Source of the DNA: Lachnospiraceae bacterium
GTDB taxonomy: Bacteria > Bacillota > Clostridia > Lachnospirales > Lachnospiraceae
Length of the DNA stretch: 64,000 nt
Direction: 5' to 3'
Assembly (NCBI GenBank): GCA_022794265.1
Contig: JAAWEK010000017.1
Span: 1 to 64,000, forward strand
Below the pieces are notes generated by a model that worked only from the letters and a program-made list of their open reading frames with translations, had not been told where the DNA came from and did no database searches. The position numbers and the translations under genes are program-made. Numbering within the stretch: the stretch's first letter is position 1; every line of letters begins with the position of its first letter. Of this stretch, positions 33,897 through 44,323 are shown in pieces.

Positions 33897-36257
33897 TTAG
33901 TTATCCTGAATGAAATTTAGATTATCTTCCAATATGGAATTGACATTTCCATTGGTATTTTTTATAGAAGTATACCGGTTATTCAGTTCCTTTAATTTTT
34001 TCAGTTTTTCCCTTTCGTATCTGGCCACTCCTTCCGCAAACAACGGATGGGAAGATATTTTTTCCCTATATTTCTTTGCAAACGGACAATAGGTAAACAA
34101 TATCAGTCTTGCCACCTTATTTACCCTTGCAAGGCCCAGCGCTTCGTGTTCAATCCACAATTCATAATCCTTGATAAACATTTCCTTGCTGCTGTTTCTT
34201 GACTTGGCAAGCTGTTTCTTAATCTTTTCTTTTGCCTCCTCTGAAAGCTCTTTGTTTTTTCGGTAAAATTGTATATAATCGCAATATTCGGATGTCAGTG
34301 AACGCTCTCTGACGTCATTCCAGTATGTACCTTGAATGGTTCTGCACAGTTCCCAGCGGAATGCACCTGTCATCCGGATTAGTGTCAGTTTTAAATCCTC
34401 CAGTGTGTAAATCGGAAGCATAAATCTTCCTCTGGAATCTCTTTTCTTTCCCGCTATCTCCTGCCACATACTTCCTTTCTTACCCACAGTAGGCATTAGT
34501 ATGATATCCGGAAGTACAATTTTATTGATACCCATCTTTGGAATTTTATCTTCTGCGCTCTCATACATATATTCTCTTGCATATGCCAGAAAATCAATCT
34601 CCGTAATTTCTTCTATCTGCCTGATCAGGTCGGCTTTCTTAATCCTGCATTCCCTTGGAGATTTGAGAAAATCTTCTTCCTTCAGTACCGGACAAAACGT
34701 GGTAATCTGTCCGTTTGTCAACCGGTTATTTACGGTAAACATATTTTTAATTTCAAACTGAACTTTCCGTTTCCGGTCATTCAGATATTCCCGCTCCTGT
34801 GCATCCGTAAACTTTTCTGTTTTCTTTAATTCCCTGAATTCTTCCACATAATCCAGATCAAACTCATTTTTGGAAGGCTCCCTTCGTCCTGTATATATAG
34901 CGCTCAGCCACTGGCGAATGGTAAATATGCACGGGCGGCCCATATCATTGTCGTCGTTGCCGTCTTTGACCCGCCCTACCGCATCGTCGCTGTAGATATC
35001 CACAATAGTTTCACTTCCCAGCATTTTTTCATCAATCACGCCAAAATTCAGAAACACATCTATATATCTCTCATGGTTGTTTTCATCTTCAGCCCTAAAA
35101 AATACTTTTTCATAAATATTATAAAATCCGTCTGTTAATATCTTCCTCAGTTTTCTGCTCTCGTCATCCGTTCCAAACTTATCCTTTAATGCCTGGAAAG
35201 CTGCAAGATACTTCTCATAAAGAGCGGTTTCTTCCTTACTGTATCCGGCATACTCTGCCAGTTTATGAAAGGTGCCGGAAGACTCTGATACAACATCCTC
35301 CGCCGCACTTCTGGAGTAATCTGACATCATATCCGTATCGCTTTCAACGGAAGAATTCTTTTTAACCTGATTACCAACAGCCGAATAAATATCCATGATT
35401 TTATTATAATCACAATTATATTTCAGCCCCAGAACTTCTTCTATCGTACTTTTTGACTCTTTGATGGCAGAAACAATTTCTTCCACCATATCCATAACAT
35501 CTTTAACATTTCCCCCTGCTTCTGCTGCTCCCAGGGCAAGTTTGGAACACATCGAAAAAATATTCACTGCTCCGGAACACAGATATGCATTATTTTCATA
35601 AAATGTTGTAATTAACTTCTTACATTTATCATTCAATTCATCTGCCAGATCCGATTCCAGTGTCAGATGAAACCTTAATATTTCAAAATCCGATTCAAAA
35701 AATGATTTATGTATGTCTTTCGGCAAATCCATCAGTTTGACCAGATATTCCGTGCCTGAATAATCATCGCTTTTCTCATACGCCTGCATTTCCAAATCAT
35801 CAATTTCTTTACATATAATCGGTTTCGCTGAATATGTCTGACACAGCTTTTTGTATTTGTCATAACATACTTTTATCTTTTCATAGGTCTGGATTGTCAG
35901 ATTATTTAATGCATCATATGCTGACATTATTTTCTTAAACTGAAATTCAGCAGAGAGTTCGCATAATTCCTTATAATCCTTTACTGCGGAAGATAACACG
36001 GACAAATCTTCATAATCATTAAAATCTATATAGTATAACATGCATTCGCTCTGTGCATAGTAGTTAAAAATATATTCTCCTTCCCTGCCTGCCAGAATTC
36101 CTATTATATTTCCGGACGGAATCACATATTCCATAAAATCATTAACAGCCCTGATTGTTCCTTTTACAACCAAGGCTATCTGCTTCATCGGTTTTCCCTT
36201 TTCAAATATTATTTTTCCCGTTTCAATTTTTGCTATATTTCTTGTCTCATTACCCAT
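33897..36257 (-). CDS. Large protein with cyclic-nucleotide-binding-like N-terminus
   Basis: 786 residues. The N-terminus (about 5-120) has the beta-roll pattern of CRP-type domains (KIIFEKGKPMKQIALVVKGT, then IPSGNIIGILAGREGEY), but the phosphate-binding Arg-x-Ala is not seen, so it may not bind a cyclic nucleotide. The rest is mostly helical and charged, without transmembrane segments or a DNA-binding domain I recognise. It probably shares a transcript with the chemoreceptor 27 bases downstream, so it may feed a state signal into chemotaxis. Function unknown. Confidence 0.65.
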   Translation of the reverse strand: MGNETRNIAKIETGKIIFEKGKPMKQIALVVKGTIRAVNDFMEYVIPSGNIIGILAGREGEYIFNYYAQSECMLYYIDFNDYEDLSVLSSAVKDYKELCELSAEFQFKKIMSAYDALNNLTIQTYEKIKVCYDKYKKLCQTYSAKPIICKEIDDLEMQAYEKSDDYSGTEYLVKLMDLPKDIHKSFFESDFEILRFHLTLESDLADELNDKCKKLITTFYENNAYLCSGAVNIFSMCSKLALGAAEAGGNVKDVMDMVEEIVSAIKESKSTIEEVLGLKYNCDYNKIMDIYSAVGNQVKKNSSVESDTDMMSDYSRSAAEDVVSESSGTFHKLAEYAGYSKEETALYEKYLAAFQALKDKFGTDDESRKLRKILTDGFYNIYEKVFFRAEDENNHERYIDVFLNFGVIDEKMLGSETIVDIYSDDAVGRVKDGNDDNDMGRPCIFTIRQWLSAIYTGRREPSKNEFDLDYVEEFRELKKTEKFTDAQEREYLNDRKRKVQFEIKNMFTVNNRLTNGQITTFCPVLKEEDFLKSPRECRIKKADLIRQIEEITEIDFLAYAREYMYESAEDKIPKMGINKIVLPDIILMPTVGKKGSMWQEIAGKKRDSRGRFMLPIYTLEDLKLTLIRMTGAFRWELCRTIQGTYWNDVRERSLTSEYCDYIQFYRKNKELSEEAKEKIKKQLAKSRNSSKEMFIKDYELWIEHEALGLARVNKVARLILFTYCPFAKKYREKISSHPLFAEGVARYEREKLKKLKELNNRYTSIKNTNGNVNSILEDNLNFIQDN

Positions 36258-36375
36258 TTTGCAATTCTCCTACAATACTAATCTACACTTTTATAAACTC
36301 TGTCTATATTGTATAACAAAATGAGGGGTATTGCAAATTGATTTTATACTTTTCACAAATAACAAATACTGACTA

Positions 36376-38352
36376 TTATTTTACACCACCACTGTGAAGT
36401 GGTACTTCTCCATTTGTATGATTCCCCGTCTCACCTGAGCTGTTGACACCACCAGGTACATAAGAATACTCCTTTTTCTGCAGTACGGTGATTGTTTCAT
36501 ATATTTCACTGTCATCTTTTATATAAACTATATCAAATCCGGCCTTTATATATTCCTCCGTATTTTTACTGGTAATTACAACCGAACTGTCGCTTAAATC
36601 CGGGGTACCGATAATGATTCTGTAACGGTTCAGCCAGAACTGGGCATCATAGATATAAGCCGCTTTGTCATTATAAACTTTAGTATTTCCCACATTCACA
36701 AAAATCTGCTGTTCTTTTTCCAAATCCAAATCTTCTATTTCATCTTTAATATCTGCAAATTCGTTATAAAAGCGGTCAGAAGAATCTTTATCCATAACTA
36801 TGGTAGCATACCCATAATTATAAAGAGATAATACAATAACCGCCAGAACCGCTGCCATCAGTTTATTATTTAATATAAATGCAATCAGCAATAGCAGGGA
36901 TATCAGTGCAAATACACTCATTACTATAAATGCTCCCTGCGTCATGTAATCTCCCTTTTTCAGAAATGCCATAGGAACGTAATGCAGATATACATTGGAA
37001 TAACTGCATTCAAAAATATCAAATTTCGGTGCCATCCTCCATACAAACGGCAGGGTTATAAGCAGAAATCCTGTAAACGCAATGATCAGAATGGTTCTTT
37101 TTTCATTTTTCTGTTGTCTGTGTTCATATCCCGAATACCTGACAGTACTGAATTTATCATACAGGAAGACCAGTGTAAACATTATCATAAGTCCGCCTAC
37201 CATGCCCCAGTACCTTGCATACAGGTACCATTTGGATCCCTCCCTGGCCGCAACACTGACAGCGGTTCTATCGGAGATTCCCAAAGCGGTAAGGATTAAC
37301 GCCGCACCCAGAAATGATACAATAAACATTCCCAGTGTAAGTAGTTTTTCATTTAAATGAATGCTTTCACGCTTCACCAGGCGATACAGAACTTTACATA
37401 TCACAAATAAAATGATTGCAATAAATATGGCAAACAGTCCGCCGGATATGGTTATCATACCATATATCTGACCAAAGATTGTATAAATAAATCCCTTCAG
37501 ACCATTCACCGTAAATAAATTCTGAATATTTCCAAAATAGCTGCCCAGACTCTCTACTGAATTGTTCAGGCCTGATTTGTCTTCACCCACCAGCCACAGG
37601 GATGCCTGTACTTTTTCTATCACAAATTTAGACATTAAATATCCGGCAACACAAATAATTCCCAGTACAACCGGATTCGCCAGTAATTTTCTCTTCACAA
37701 TCAGATAAACCAGCATAAAAATCACTGCCGCCCCCCAAAGATACAATGCCCTCGTGTGGACCAGAAGGGAGTATACCATAATCAGGGACAGAATTACCGT
37801 CAGACCGAAGGTAGATTTATCTTCATCCCGTTTTTCCTGCATTTTCAGAAGAATATATACCATAATCCATCCAATCAGTACCAGCATACTTTCATTATAA
37901 ACGGCGTTGGCATTTAATACGGAGCCGAAATACATAGCGCTGGCAAATGCCGTAAAAGCCGCATAAATATCGTTGTCAACTTTAAATATTCCTTTTATAA
38001 TGTTGTATGCAATAATACCGGATACAGCAAGACATATGGTATTAAAAGCTATCATAACCTGAAATATAATCACCGGATTATCCGTAATCCAGAAAACCGG
38101 AGCCATAAACATAGAATATCCGAACCCGTAATATGACACATGAGAAACTACATCGGACCAATTTAAGCCGGCAAAATATGAAGCTCCCGCTATCGTTCCG
38201 AACTCATCAGCGCCTGATATCTGTACAAGCGTGGATAAAAAGCAATTAAAGATAGATTTGATTATAACTATCGAAATAAATATTAAAATCTGATATCTGT
38301 ATCGATAAAAAAAATTCATCCCCCGGTTTTCTGTTTCCGATTTTGCACTCAT
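36376..38352 (-). CDS. GT-C-like membrane glycosyltransferase, copy 1
   Basis: 658 residues with about 12 membrane helices. The short first extracytoplasmic loop has the Asp-Glu pair of GT-C enzymes in ADEFGTIAGASYFAGL, close to the DDEFAYFG of the paralogue at 42436-44298. A long extracytoplasmic domain follows the last helices (about 520-640). GT-C enzymes use polyprenyl-phosphate sugars. Downstream of a polyprenyl-sugar-synthase-like GT2 and an UPF0104 protein, it probably transfers a sugar to a surface polymer. The acceptor is unknown. Confidence 0.65.
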   Translation of the reverse strand: MSAKSETENRGMNFFYRYRYQILIFISIVIIKSIFNCFLSTLVQISGADEFGTIAGASYFAGLNWSDVVSHVSYYGFGYSMFMAPVFWITDNPVIIFQVMIAFNTICLAVSGIIAYNIIKGIFKVDNDIYAAFTAFASAMYFGSVLNANAVYNESMLVLIGWIMVYILLKMQEKRDEDKSTFGLTVILSLIMVYSLLVHTRALYLWGAAVIFMLVYLIVKRKLLANPVVLGIICVAGYLMSKFVIEKVQASLWLVGEDKSGLNNSVESLGSYFGNIQNLFTVNGLKGFIYTIFGQIYGMITISGGLFAIFIAIILFVICKVLYRLVKRESIHLNEKLLTLGMFIVSFLGAALILTALGISDRTAVSVAAREGSKWYLYARYWGMVGGLMIMFTLVFLYDKFSTVRYSGYEHRQQKNEKRTILIIAFTGFLLITLPFVWRMAPKFDIFECSYSNVYLHYVPMAFLKKGDYMTQGAFIVMSVFALISLLLLIAFILNNKLMAAVLAVIVLSLYNYGYATIVMDKDSSDRFYNEFADIKDEIEDLDLEKEQQIFVNVGNTKVYNDKAAYIYDAQFWLNRYRIIIGTPDLSDSSVVITSKNTEEYIKAGFDIVYIKDDSEIYETITVLQKKEYSYVPGGVNSSGETGNHTNGEVPLHSGGVK

Positions 38353-38378
38353 TCAGTTCTTCCTTTCCTCTTCACTTC

Positions 38379-39323
38379 CTATTTTTCAATTTCTGACAGT
38401 TCTTTTTTCTCTGTTTTCATCCCCAATGCAATCATATATCCGATAAAATCTCCGATAATGGATATCAGTCTGTGTATCAGAGCTGCCGATAATGTAACGG
38501 TATCACCTATCACAGGACTGAGCAGCAATACAAGAATTGCTTCACGTACCCCGATTCCCCCCGGCGCTCCCGGTACAATAAATCCCAGTACCCATGCCAG
38601 CATGTAATACGTTATGATAGCCGCCGCTCCTGCTCCATCGATTTCAACATCATAAATAAATCCGCATACCAGTACAAGAATTCCTCCAAGGATTGCCAGA
38701 ACAACAGCATATATGAGCAAATTCCAGACAAACACCTTTAAAAACTTCAGATCTGTCAGACGCTTTATCATATCCCGGATTCGCCGGCTCTTTCTGCATA
38801 TGATTATAACTGCCGTTATAGCCAGGATTCCCAATATGGTCAGTATAACGGCATACACAGGTTTCACATATTTTACCACTGCCTGCAGTAATTCTTCATG
38901 GGCGCAGACTGCAGAAAACAGCAGCGCCACGATAATGATGCCTATCACTTCTATTATGCTGCTGATTGCCAGATCCAGCTGGTTTAAACCGATTTTAGCC
39001 GCAAAAAGATTTCGTTCCACATAATGCATGACATTTCCCGGAAGGTATTTTCCGATATTTGCTTTTCCGTATACAAAAGCAACATCTCTATATCTGTTTT
39101 TTCTGCCTGACAGATAATCAAGGGTATTCTTCCATGCATATGCCAGAAAATACACAGTAAAAGTTACTCCGAGAGCACCGATAAATAATATCAGAACTGC
39201 CCCCGGATTCGCCAGCTTTTCAAAATCTATTTTAAGTTTAAATACCGCATATATTACAAATGCGATTGATACCACCGTAACTAAATTTCCAATGTATTTT
39301 AGATACTTTTTAATTAGAATCAC
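38379..39323 (-). CDS. UPF0104/AglD-like membrane protein (LPG synthase TM family)
   Basis: 314 residues, about 8 membrane helices. Family motifs are [14 protein letters not shown] near the N-terminal third and [21 protein letters not shown] near the C-terminus. Members are partners of polyprenyl-phosphate sugar transferases or flippases; the MprF flippase region is the best-known relative. It overlaps the acyltransferase gene upstream by 4 bases and sits one gene before the GT-C-like protein, so the four genes form an operon for lipid-linked sugar supply. Confidence 0.75.
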   Translation of the reverse strand: MILIKKYLKYIGNLVTVVSIAFVIYAVFKLKIDFEKLANPGAVLILFIGALGVTFTVYFLAYAWKNTLDYLSGRKNRYRDVAFVYGKANIGKYLPGNVMHYVERNLFAAKIGLNQLDLAISSIIEVIGIIIVALLFSAVCAHEELLQAVVKYVKPVYAVILTILGILAITAVIIICRKSRRIRDMIKRLTDLKFLKVFVWNLLIYAVVLAILGGILVLVCGFIYDVEIDGAGAAAIITYYMLAWVLGFIVPGAPGGIGVREAILVLLLSPVIGDTVTLSAALIHRLISIIGDFIGYMIALGMKTEKKELSEIEK

Positions 39324-39850
39324 CTCTGTCCAATAGTTTTGGCAGGATTTCCTGCAACTACCGCATAATCCTCCACATCTTTTGTTACTACGCTACCGGC
39401 ACCTATTATGGCGCCTTTCCCTATATATTTTACTTTTGGCAGAATAATGGAATTTGCACCAATCCAGGCATCTTCTCCGATAATCAGTCCTTCTGTCAGT
39501 TCAATAGCCTTACTCTTTTTCCACTCATGTCCGTCTATTATGTGTTCATGATTGAGAACAGACACATTTTCAGATATCCATACGTTATCTTCAATCACTA
39601 TCTTTGAGGAACAGTCAATCGTCACATTTTCAGATATCCTTACATAACTTCCAACAAACACTTCTGCTTTTTTTAATCCATGAGGAACATAGAACCGTAT
39701 TTTCGAAGATAATACATTATTCTTTCCAAATTTTTTAAGCATGACAATATACATAAGGTTTCGTAATTTCATTAAACCTGGACAATCAAATATCCAGATT
39801 CCTAAAAATATCTGAAACACTCTTCGAATCATTTCTAAAACAAGCTGCAT
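39320..39850 (-). CDS. Hexapeptide-repeat acyltransferase
   Basis: 176 residues. The left-handed beta-helix repeats are visible from about 60 to 165 ([16 protein letters not shown], then [15 protein letters not shown] and [17 protein letters not shown]), with the catalytic-type His in LNHEH. It is related to the maltose/galactoside O-acetyltransferases and probably acetylates a sugar of the surface polymer from acetyl-CoA. It lies in the operon between the GT2 and UPF0104 genes and overlaps the latter by 4 bases. Confidence 0.85.
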   Translation of the reverse strand: MQLVLEMIRRVFQIFLGIWIFDCPGLMKLRNLMYIVMLKKFGKNNVLSSKIRFYVPHGLKKAEVFVGSYVRISENVTIDCSSKIVIEDNVWISENVSVLNHEHIIDGHEWKKSKAIELTEGLIIGEDAWIGANSIILPKVKYIGKGAIIGAGSVVTKDVEDYAVVAGNPAKTIGQR

Positions 39851-39915
39851 ATTTTTCCCTCACTTCTGCACGACAGAGGCAAAGCATTTCATACCTGCCC
39901 CTCATTTCAGGAATC

Positions 39916-40887
39916 TTATTTTTTTTCAATATCTTCCTTAATCTTTACACCGTCATAATCTATCTTTCGTACATGATACTGCACATCTTCAATCAGCTTA
40001 CGGTTTGCTGCAATCAAATCTGCCTGAAGACCGATTAAAAATGTCTGGAAACCTACTAAGATCAACATGCTGGTAAGAATCAGGGATTGAATATGACCCG
40101 TCCCCTCTCCAATAAAAAGATAAACCAGAAAACGAATTCCCAATGCCACACCACAGGTCGTTATAATCGCACCAATCGTATTAAAGAACCGCATTGGCTT
40201 GTACATCATAAATGCTCTTAAAATGGTAAGCATTGATTTTTTCACATAACCGAACATACTATTAAATAATCTGGACTTTCTCAGTTCCGGATTGGTCTTA
40301 ATCGGCACGGAAGTCTGGGCAATCTTTGTCCGTCCTGCCTGTACGATAGTTTCCAGTGTATAGGTATATTCGTTGATAACATTCATTCTCATTGCCGCCT
40401 CCCTGCTATATGCACGGAATCCGCTAGGTGCATCCGGAATATCGGATTTGGAAGCTTTTCTTACCACATAACTGCCAAAATGCTGTAATTTCTTCTTTAA
40501 CGGCGAAAAATGTTCGGTATCGTCAATTGGACGTTCTCCTATTACAATATCGGATTTTCCTTCTATAATCGGTCTCACCAGTTTCTCAATATCTGCTCCA
40601 TCATACTGGTTATCCGCATCCGTATTTACAATAATATCGGCTCCATTTCTCAGACATGCATCCAAACCTGCCATAAATCCTTTTGCCAGACCCTTATTTC
40701 TTTTAAAATTAACAACATAATGAACGCCCCATTTTTTTGCAACTTCTACCGTGGCATCCTTACTTCCGTCATTTATAATAAGATATTCTATTTCATCAAT
40801 ACCATCTATCTTCTTTGGTAAATCATTTAATGCAATTTCTAATGTCTCTGCTTCATTATAGCATGGAATCTGAATAATCAGTTTCAT
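39916..40887 (-). CDS. GT2 polyprenyl-phosphate sugar synthase-like transferase
   Basis: 323 residues. The GT2 domain (about 1-215) has PCYNEAETL, the IINDGS nucleotide site and VNTDADNQYD. Two C-terminal membrane helices (about 235-260 and 270-295) match GtrB/DPM-type enzymes that load a sugar from a nucleotide onto polyprenyl phosphate. It probably supplies the GT-C-like proteins nearby. First gene of the leftward operon to 36376; divergent from ugd. Confidence 0.82.
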   Translation of the reverse strand: MKLIIQIPCYNEAETLEIALNDLPKKIDGIDEIEYLIINDGSKDATVEVAKKWGVHYVVNFKRNKGLAKGFMAGLDACLRNGADIIVNTDADNQYDGADIEKLVRPIIEGKSDIVIGERPIDDTEHFSPLKKKLQHFGSYVVRKASKSDIPDAPSGFRAYSREAAMRMNVINEYTYTLETIVQAGRTKIAQTSVPIKTNPELRKSRLFNSMFGYVKKSMLTILRAFMMYKPMRFFNTIGAIITTCGVALGIRFLVYLFIGEGTGHIQSLILTSMLILVGFQTFLIGLQADLIAANRKLIEDVQYHVRKIDYDGVKIKEDIEKK

Positions 40888-41005
40888 CTTGCTGTGCCTC
40901 CTGTTTTTTATAGACTTTTCGTCGATTGTATCATCAAACCCCTACATTTTCAAGCCCTTCTTTGTCCTAACTCACAATTTTTTCTGATTATTCCAAAAAT
41001 TACAC

Positions 41006-41034
41006 TTTAAAAACCGCAAAATCTGTGTTATTAT
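41006..41034 (+). promoter_or_regulatory. Promoter of ugd
   Basis: -35 TTTAAA (41006-41011), 17-base spacer, -10 TATTAT (41029-41034), about 65 bases before the start codon. The leader holds GAGGTAAT twice (near 41045 and just before the start). Confidence 0.6.
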
Positions 41035-41099
41035 ACATAAAACCGAGGTAATTCGGGAGCAGCCAATTAACAAAATCAAAAGAAACAGAGGTAATCAGA

Positions 41100-42398
41100 A
41101 TGAACTTAGCAGTCGCAGGAACAGGATATGTAGGATTAGTAACCGGTGTATGTTTAGCAAGTGTTGGTCATAAAGTTACATGTGTGGATGTAGATGAAAA
41201 AAAAGTCGAAGTTATGAGTCAGGGCAAATGTCCAATCTATGAGCCAGGTCTGGAAGAACTTATGCAGGAACATCTTAACAATCTTACTTTTACGACAGAT
41301 TATAAGATGGCATACAAGGATGCCGATGTAATATTTATCGGAGTGGGTACACCTGAGAAAAAAGACGGTTCAGCTAATCTGGCTTATGTATATACAGTTG
41401 CGGAACAGATTGCCGAAAGTATTGAAAAAGATTGTGTTGTAGTTATTAAATCTACGGTTCCCATTGGAACCAATGATAAGATAGAAGAGCTGATTAAATC
41501 CAGGGTTAAAGCCGGAATCAATGTTGATATCGCTTCCAACCCTGAGTTTCTTGCACAGGGTACGGCAGTACGGGATACCCTTAAAGCTGCCCGTATCGTT
41601 ATCGGTACGGAAACAGAACGTGCAAAGGATATTCTTACAAATGTATACAAAAATTTTCATCAGCCGTTTGTGTATACTAACCGCAGAAGCGCAGAGATGA
41701 TTAAATATGCTTCCAATGATTTCCTTGCTCTGAAGATTTCCTATATAAACGAAATTGCAAATCTTTGCGAGCTGGTAGGCGCCGATATCGAATCCGTTGC
41801 GGAAGGTATGGGCATGGATCCAAGAATCGGCAACCGGTTCCTTCATGCAGGTATCGGATACGGCGGTTCCTGTTTCCCGAAGGATACAAAAGCGCTTCAT
41901 TGGTTATCCAATTACTACGATAAAGAAATTAAGACCGTAAAAGCGGCCATTGAAGTAAACGACAATCAGAAAGTTAAACTGATTAAAAAGACGCGTAATT
42001 ATTATGAAGACCTTTCCGGTCTCAATGTTGCAGTACTGGGTCTCGCATTTAAACCGGGTACCGATGATCTCCGGGAAGCTCCGTCTCTGGTGAATATTCC
42101 TATTCTTCTGGACGACGGTGCCAATATCAAAGCATGGGATCCGGTAGCTGTAGAGAACTATAAAAAGTTTTATCCGAATGAGATCACTTACTGTGATACT
42201 ATCGAGGAAACCTTAAAGGATGCGGATATCTGCTTTATCTTTACGGAATGGCAGGAAGTAAAAGACCTTCCGGCTGAAACTTACCAGAAGTTAATGAAGA
42301 AAGCCATTATCCTTGACGGACGGAACTGCTACGAACCTAAAAAGTTCGAGGGGACAGGCGTGGTATACGACTCTGTGGGCAGAAGCGTTGTGAAATAA
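41100..42398 (+). CDS. ugd: UDP-glucose 6-dehydrogenase
   Basis: 432 residues. N-terminal NAD-binding Rossmann motif VAGTGYVGLVTGVCLASVG (about 4-22), the substrate-binding region SNPEFLAQGTA, and the catalytic Cys in GYGGSCFPKDTKAL (about 254-267). C-terminal domain with VAVLGLAFKPGTDDLREAPS. It oxidises UDP-glucose to UDP-glucuronate, supplying an acidic sugar for the polysaccharide. Monocistronic and on the opposite strand from its neighbours, with its own promoter and a strong terminator. G+C and codon use look more housekeeping-like than the flanks. Confidence 0.93.
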   Translation: MNLAVAGTGYVGLVTGVCLASVGHKVTCVDVDEKKVEVMSQGKCPIYEPGLEELMQEHLNNLTFTTDYKMAYKDADVIFIGVGTPEKKDGSANLAYVYTVAEQIAESIEKDCVVVIKSTVPIGTNDKIEELIKSRVKAGINVDIASNPEFLAQGTAVRDTLKAARIVIGTETERAKDILTNVYKNFHQPFVYTNRRSAEMIKYASNDFLALKISYINEIANLCELVGADIESVAEGMGMDPRIGNRFLHAGIGYGGSCFPKDTKALHWLSNYYDKEIKTVKAAIEVNDNQKVKLIKKTRNYYEDLSGLNVAVLGLAFKPGTDDLREAPSLVNIPILLDDGANIKAWDPVAVENYKKFYPNEITYCDTIEETLKDADICFIFTEWQEVKDLPAETYQKLMKKAIILDGRNCYEPKKFEGTGVVYDSVGRSVVK

Positions 42399-42420
42399 AT
42401 AACAGGATTTGACAGAATAT

Positions 42421-42470
42421 AAAAAGAGGATATCTTCAGGCAGGTTTCCTGAAGATATCCTCTTTTTGTT
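42421..42470. terminator. Bidirectional terminator between ugd and the convergent membrane-protein gene
   Basis: A perfect 16-bp stem (AGAGGATATCTTCAGG at 42425-42440 with its complement at 42448-42463, 7-base loop) has a T-run on both sides (TTTTTG rightward, TTTTTATA leftward). The stop codon and last codons of the gene at 42436-44298 lie inside the hairpin. Confidence 0.85.
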
Positions 42471-44298
42471 CCGTTCCCACACGGTACATCCGGCAGATTT
42501 CATTTTCATATACCTGTTTCATTTCTTTTCCCCGGAACAATTCCAGTTCCTGTGAATTCTTACAAGATACCAGTATCAGCGTTCCTTCCGCAAGATTTTC
42601 CCACTTCGTCTCAGAATCTTCCGACACACATTCCAGATAAATATCATTCAGCCAGTACTGCACATAATCCCGGTACTGTGCTGTATCGTCCGGTTCCTCT
42701 TCCGCCACATAATACAGAACCGGAGCAGACTCTCCTTTGCCGCCGGAAACATACTCCCGAATCACACCAGAAATAGCAGAAGTTTCATGCCGCTGTTCCT
42801 GCAGTTCCAGATTAACCGCATGCATGGGAATATACGCCGTCTGGTAAAACAATACAAACATCAGTACCGCCAGCAAAATCCTGGCAGTTCCCCGAAATCT
42901 CCGTACCCGGAGTACGAAGTATATCATCCCCGCCGTAGCGAAGACCGCCAGCATAATTCTCAGAACTGGTACCGAATCTCCAATCAGATAACGGTAAAGT
43001 TGCCCGGTACTGATATAATTCAACCAGGACAGATTCCACCGTTTTGAAAAGAAACGCACGGTCAGACCAATAACTCCGTATACCAGCGCCCCTGACAGCA
43101 GTATACATAAATTGGCCTTTATATTGTTCCGCTCCGCCATCAGCACCAGTATTCCCATTCCCATGAGAAACGGGCTGAAGGTCTCCAGATATCTTCCATA
43201 AAGTAAAAACGCCATATTCTCCGGTATATTCATAAATACGGCAGAAATTCCAAGCACCATCAAAAAAGACAATAACAAAAACAAAATCCCATAAGCAATT
43301 TCTTCCCTTCCCGGTTTCTCCTCCCCACTTTGTTGGTCAGAAAATATCTTTCTGCTCTTACCTGGAAGAATCAGTAAAACACATATCATAATTCCCATGA
43401 ATCCCAGCAGATAAGTACTGCTTCCCATATAAAACATCTTTCCGAAAATACTTACAATAAATTTTACAAAATAAGAAAAGGATGAAAAAATCTGTCTGAT
43501 ATTTACCAATATCCCCGACATATCATTTTGTCCGGACAGAATTCCGTTCATCCAGAGATTTTCCTTAATATCCGTTTTCAACAGAGTGTGAAGGATTAAC
43601 AACAGTCCTGCCGCCACAGTAAAGGAAAGAAATTGTCCGGACTTAATCTGCTTTTTTACAAATTTGATTACAAAAACAAGCAACGCTGCAATTAAAACCC
43701 CCAGCATTCTCTGATGTACCATATAGGAATAAATCATGATTGCTCCCAGCAGTCCATACCGGAGACAGCCGGAATCCCGGTTCAGCCCCATCATTAGCTT
43801 AAGCATTAGTGCAAACAGCATTAACAACAGACATTCCGGCAACGCCACAGCTGCATAGTTCATATTACATGGCAGCAGAACCATCAGAAAACTAACCACG
43901 GCAATTCTGTTACAGTCCTCTTTCTGAAGTTCTCCTTTACCGGACAGCCTGAAACGAACCGATGCCTGCCGGAAGAAACTGTCAATCAGCCAGAATGCCA
44001 CTACCAGAAAAATACCGTTCATCGCAGTAACCAGCCGGTACAACAGTACCGTATCTTTGATGAACATTACAAAGGGTACCAGTAACAGACTGTATCCATA
44101 AGAATAATATTTGCATAACGACATGGCTGAAGCCCACGAAGTACCGGAAAAATATCTGGCAATGCCAAAATAAGCAAACTCATCGTCCAGCAATGTGGGC
44201 TGATAGATTTTTCCAATATAACGCAGGCTGATGATAAGAATTATAGCAGATAACAAAATTTTTAATAATTTACTGGATTGTTTTATTTGACTTTTCAT
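42436..44298 (-). CDS. GT-C-like membrane protein, copy 2
   Basis: 620 residues from the ATG at 44298 (AAGGATG upstream). About 12 membrane helices, first loop motif LLDDEFAYFGIARYFSG, and a C-terminal extracytoplasmic domain of about 100 residues. It resembles the protein at 36376-38352 in length, topology and the motif around the Asp-Glu pair, so the two are paralogues. It probably transfers a sugar outside the membrane. The last codons overlap a terminator hairpin. The Wzx gene ends 25 bases upstream. Confidence 0.65.
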   Translation of the reverse strand: MKSQIKQSSKLLKILLSAIILIISLRYIGKIYQPTLLDDEFAYFGIARYFSGTSWASAMSLCKYYSYGYSLLLVPFVMFIKDTVLLYRLVTAMNGIFLVVAFWLIDSFFRQASVRFRLSGKGELQKEDCNRIAVVSFLMVLLPCNMNYAAVALPECLLLMLFALMLKLMMGLNRDSGCLRYGLLGAIMIYSYMVHQRMLGVLIAALLVFVIKFVKKQIKSGQFLSFTVAAGLLLILHTLLKTDIKENLWMNGILSGQNDMSGILVNIRQIFSSFSYFVKFIVSIFGKMFYMGSSTYLLGFMGIMICVLLILPGKSRKIFSDQQSGEEKPGREEIAYGILFLLLSFLMVLGISAVFMNIPENMAFLLYGRYLETFSPFLMGMGILVLMAERNNIKANLCILLSGALVYGVIGLTVRFFSKRWNLSWLNYISTGQLYRYLIGDSVPVLRIMLAVFATAGMIYFVLRVRRFRGTARILLAVLMFVLFYQTAYIPMHAVNLELQEQRHETSAISGVIREYVSGGKGESAPVLYYVAEEEPDDTAQYRDYVQYWLNDIYLECVSEDSETKWENLAEGTLILVSCKNSQELELFRGKEMKQVYENEICRMYRVGTEQKEDIFRKPA

Positions 44299-44323
44299 AT
44301 TCACATCCTTGTATACGTACATA

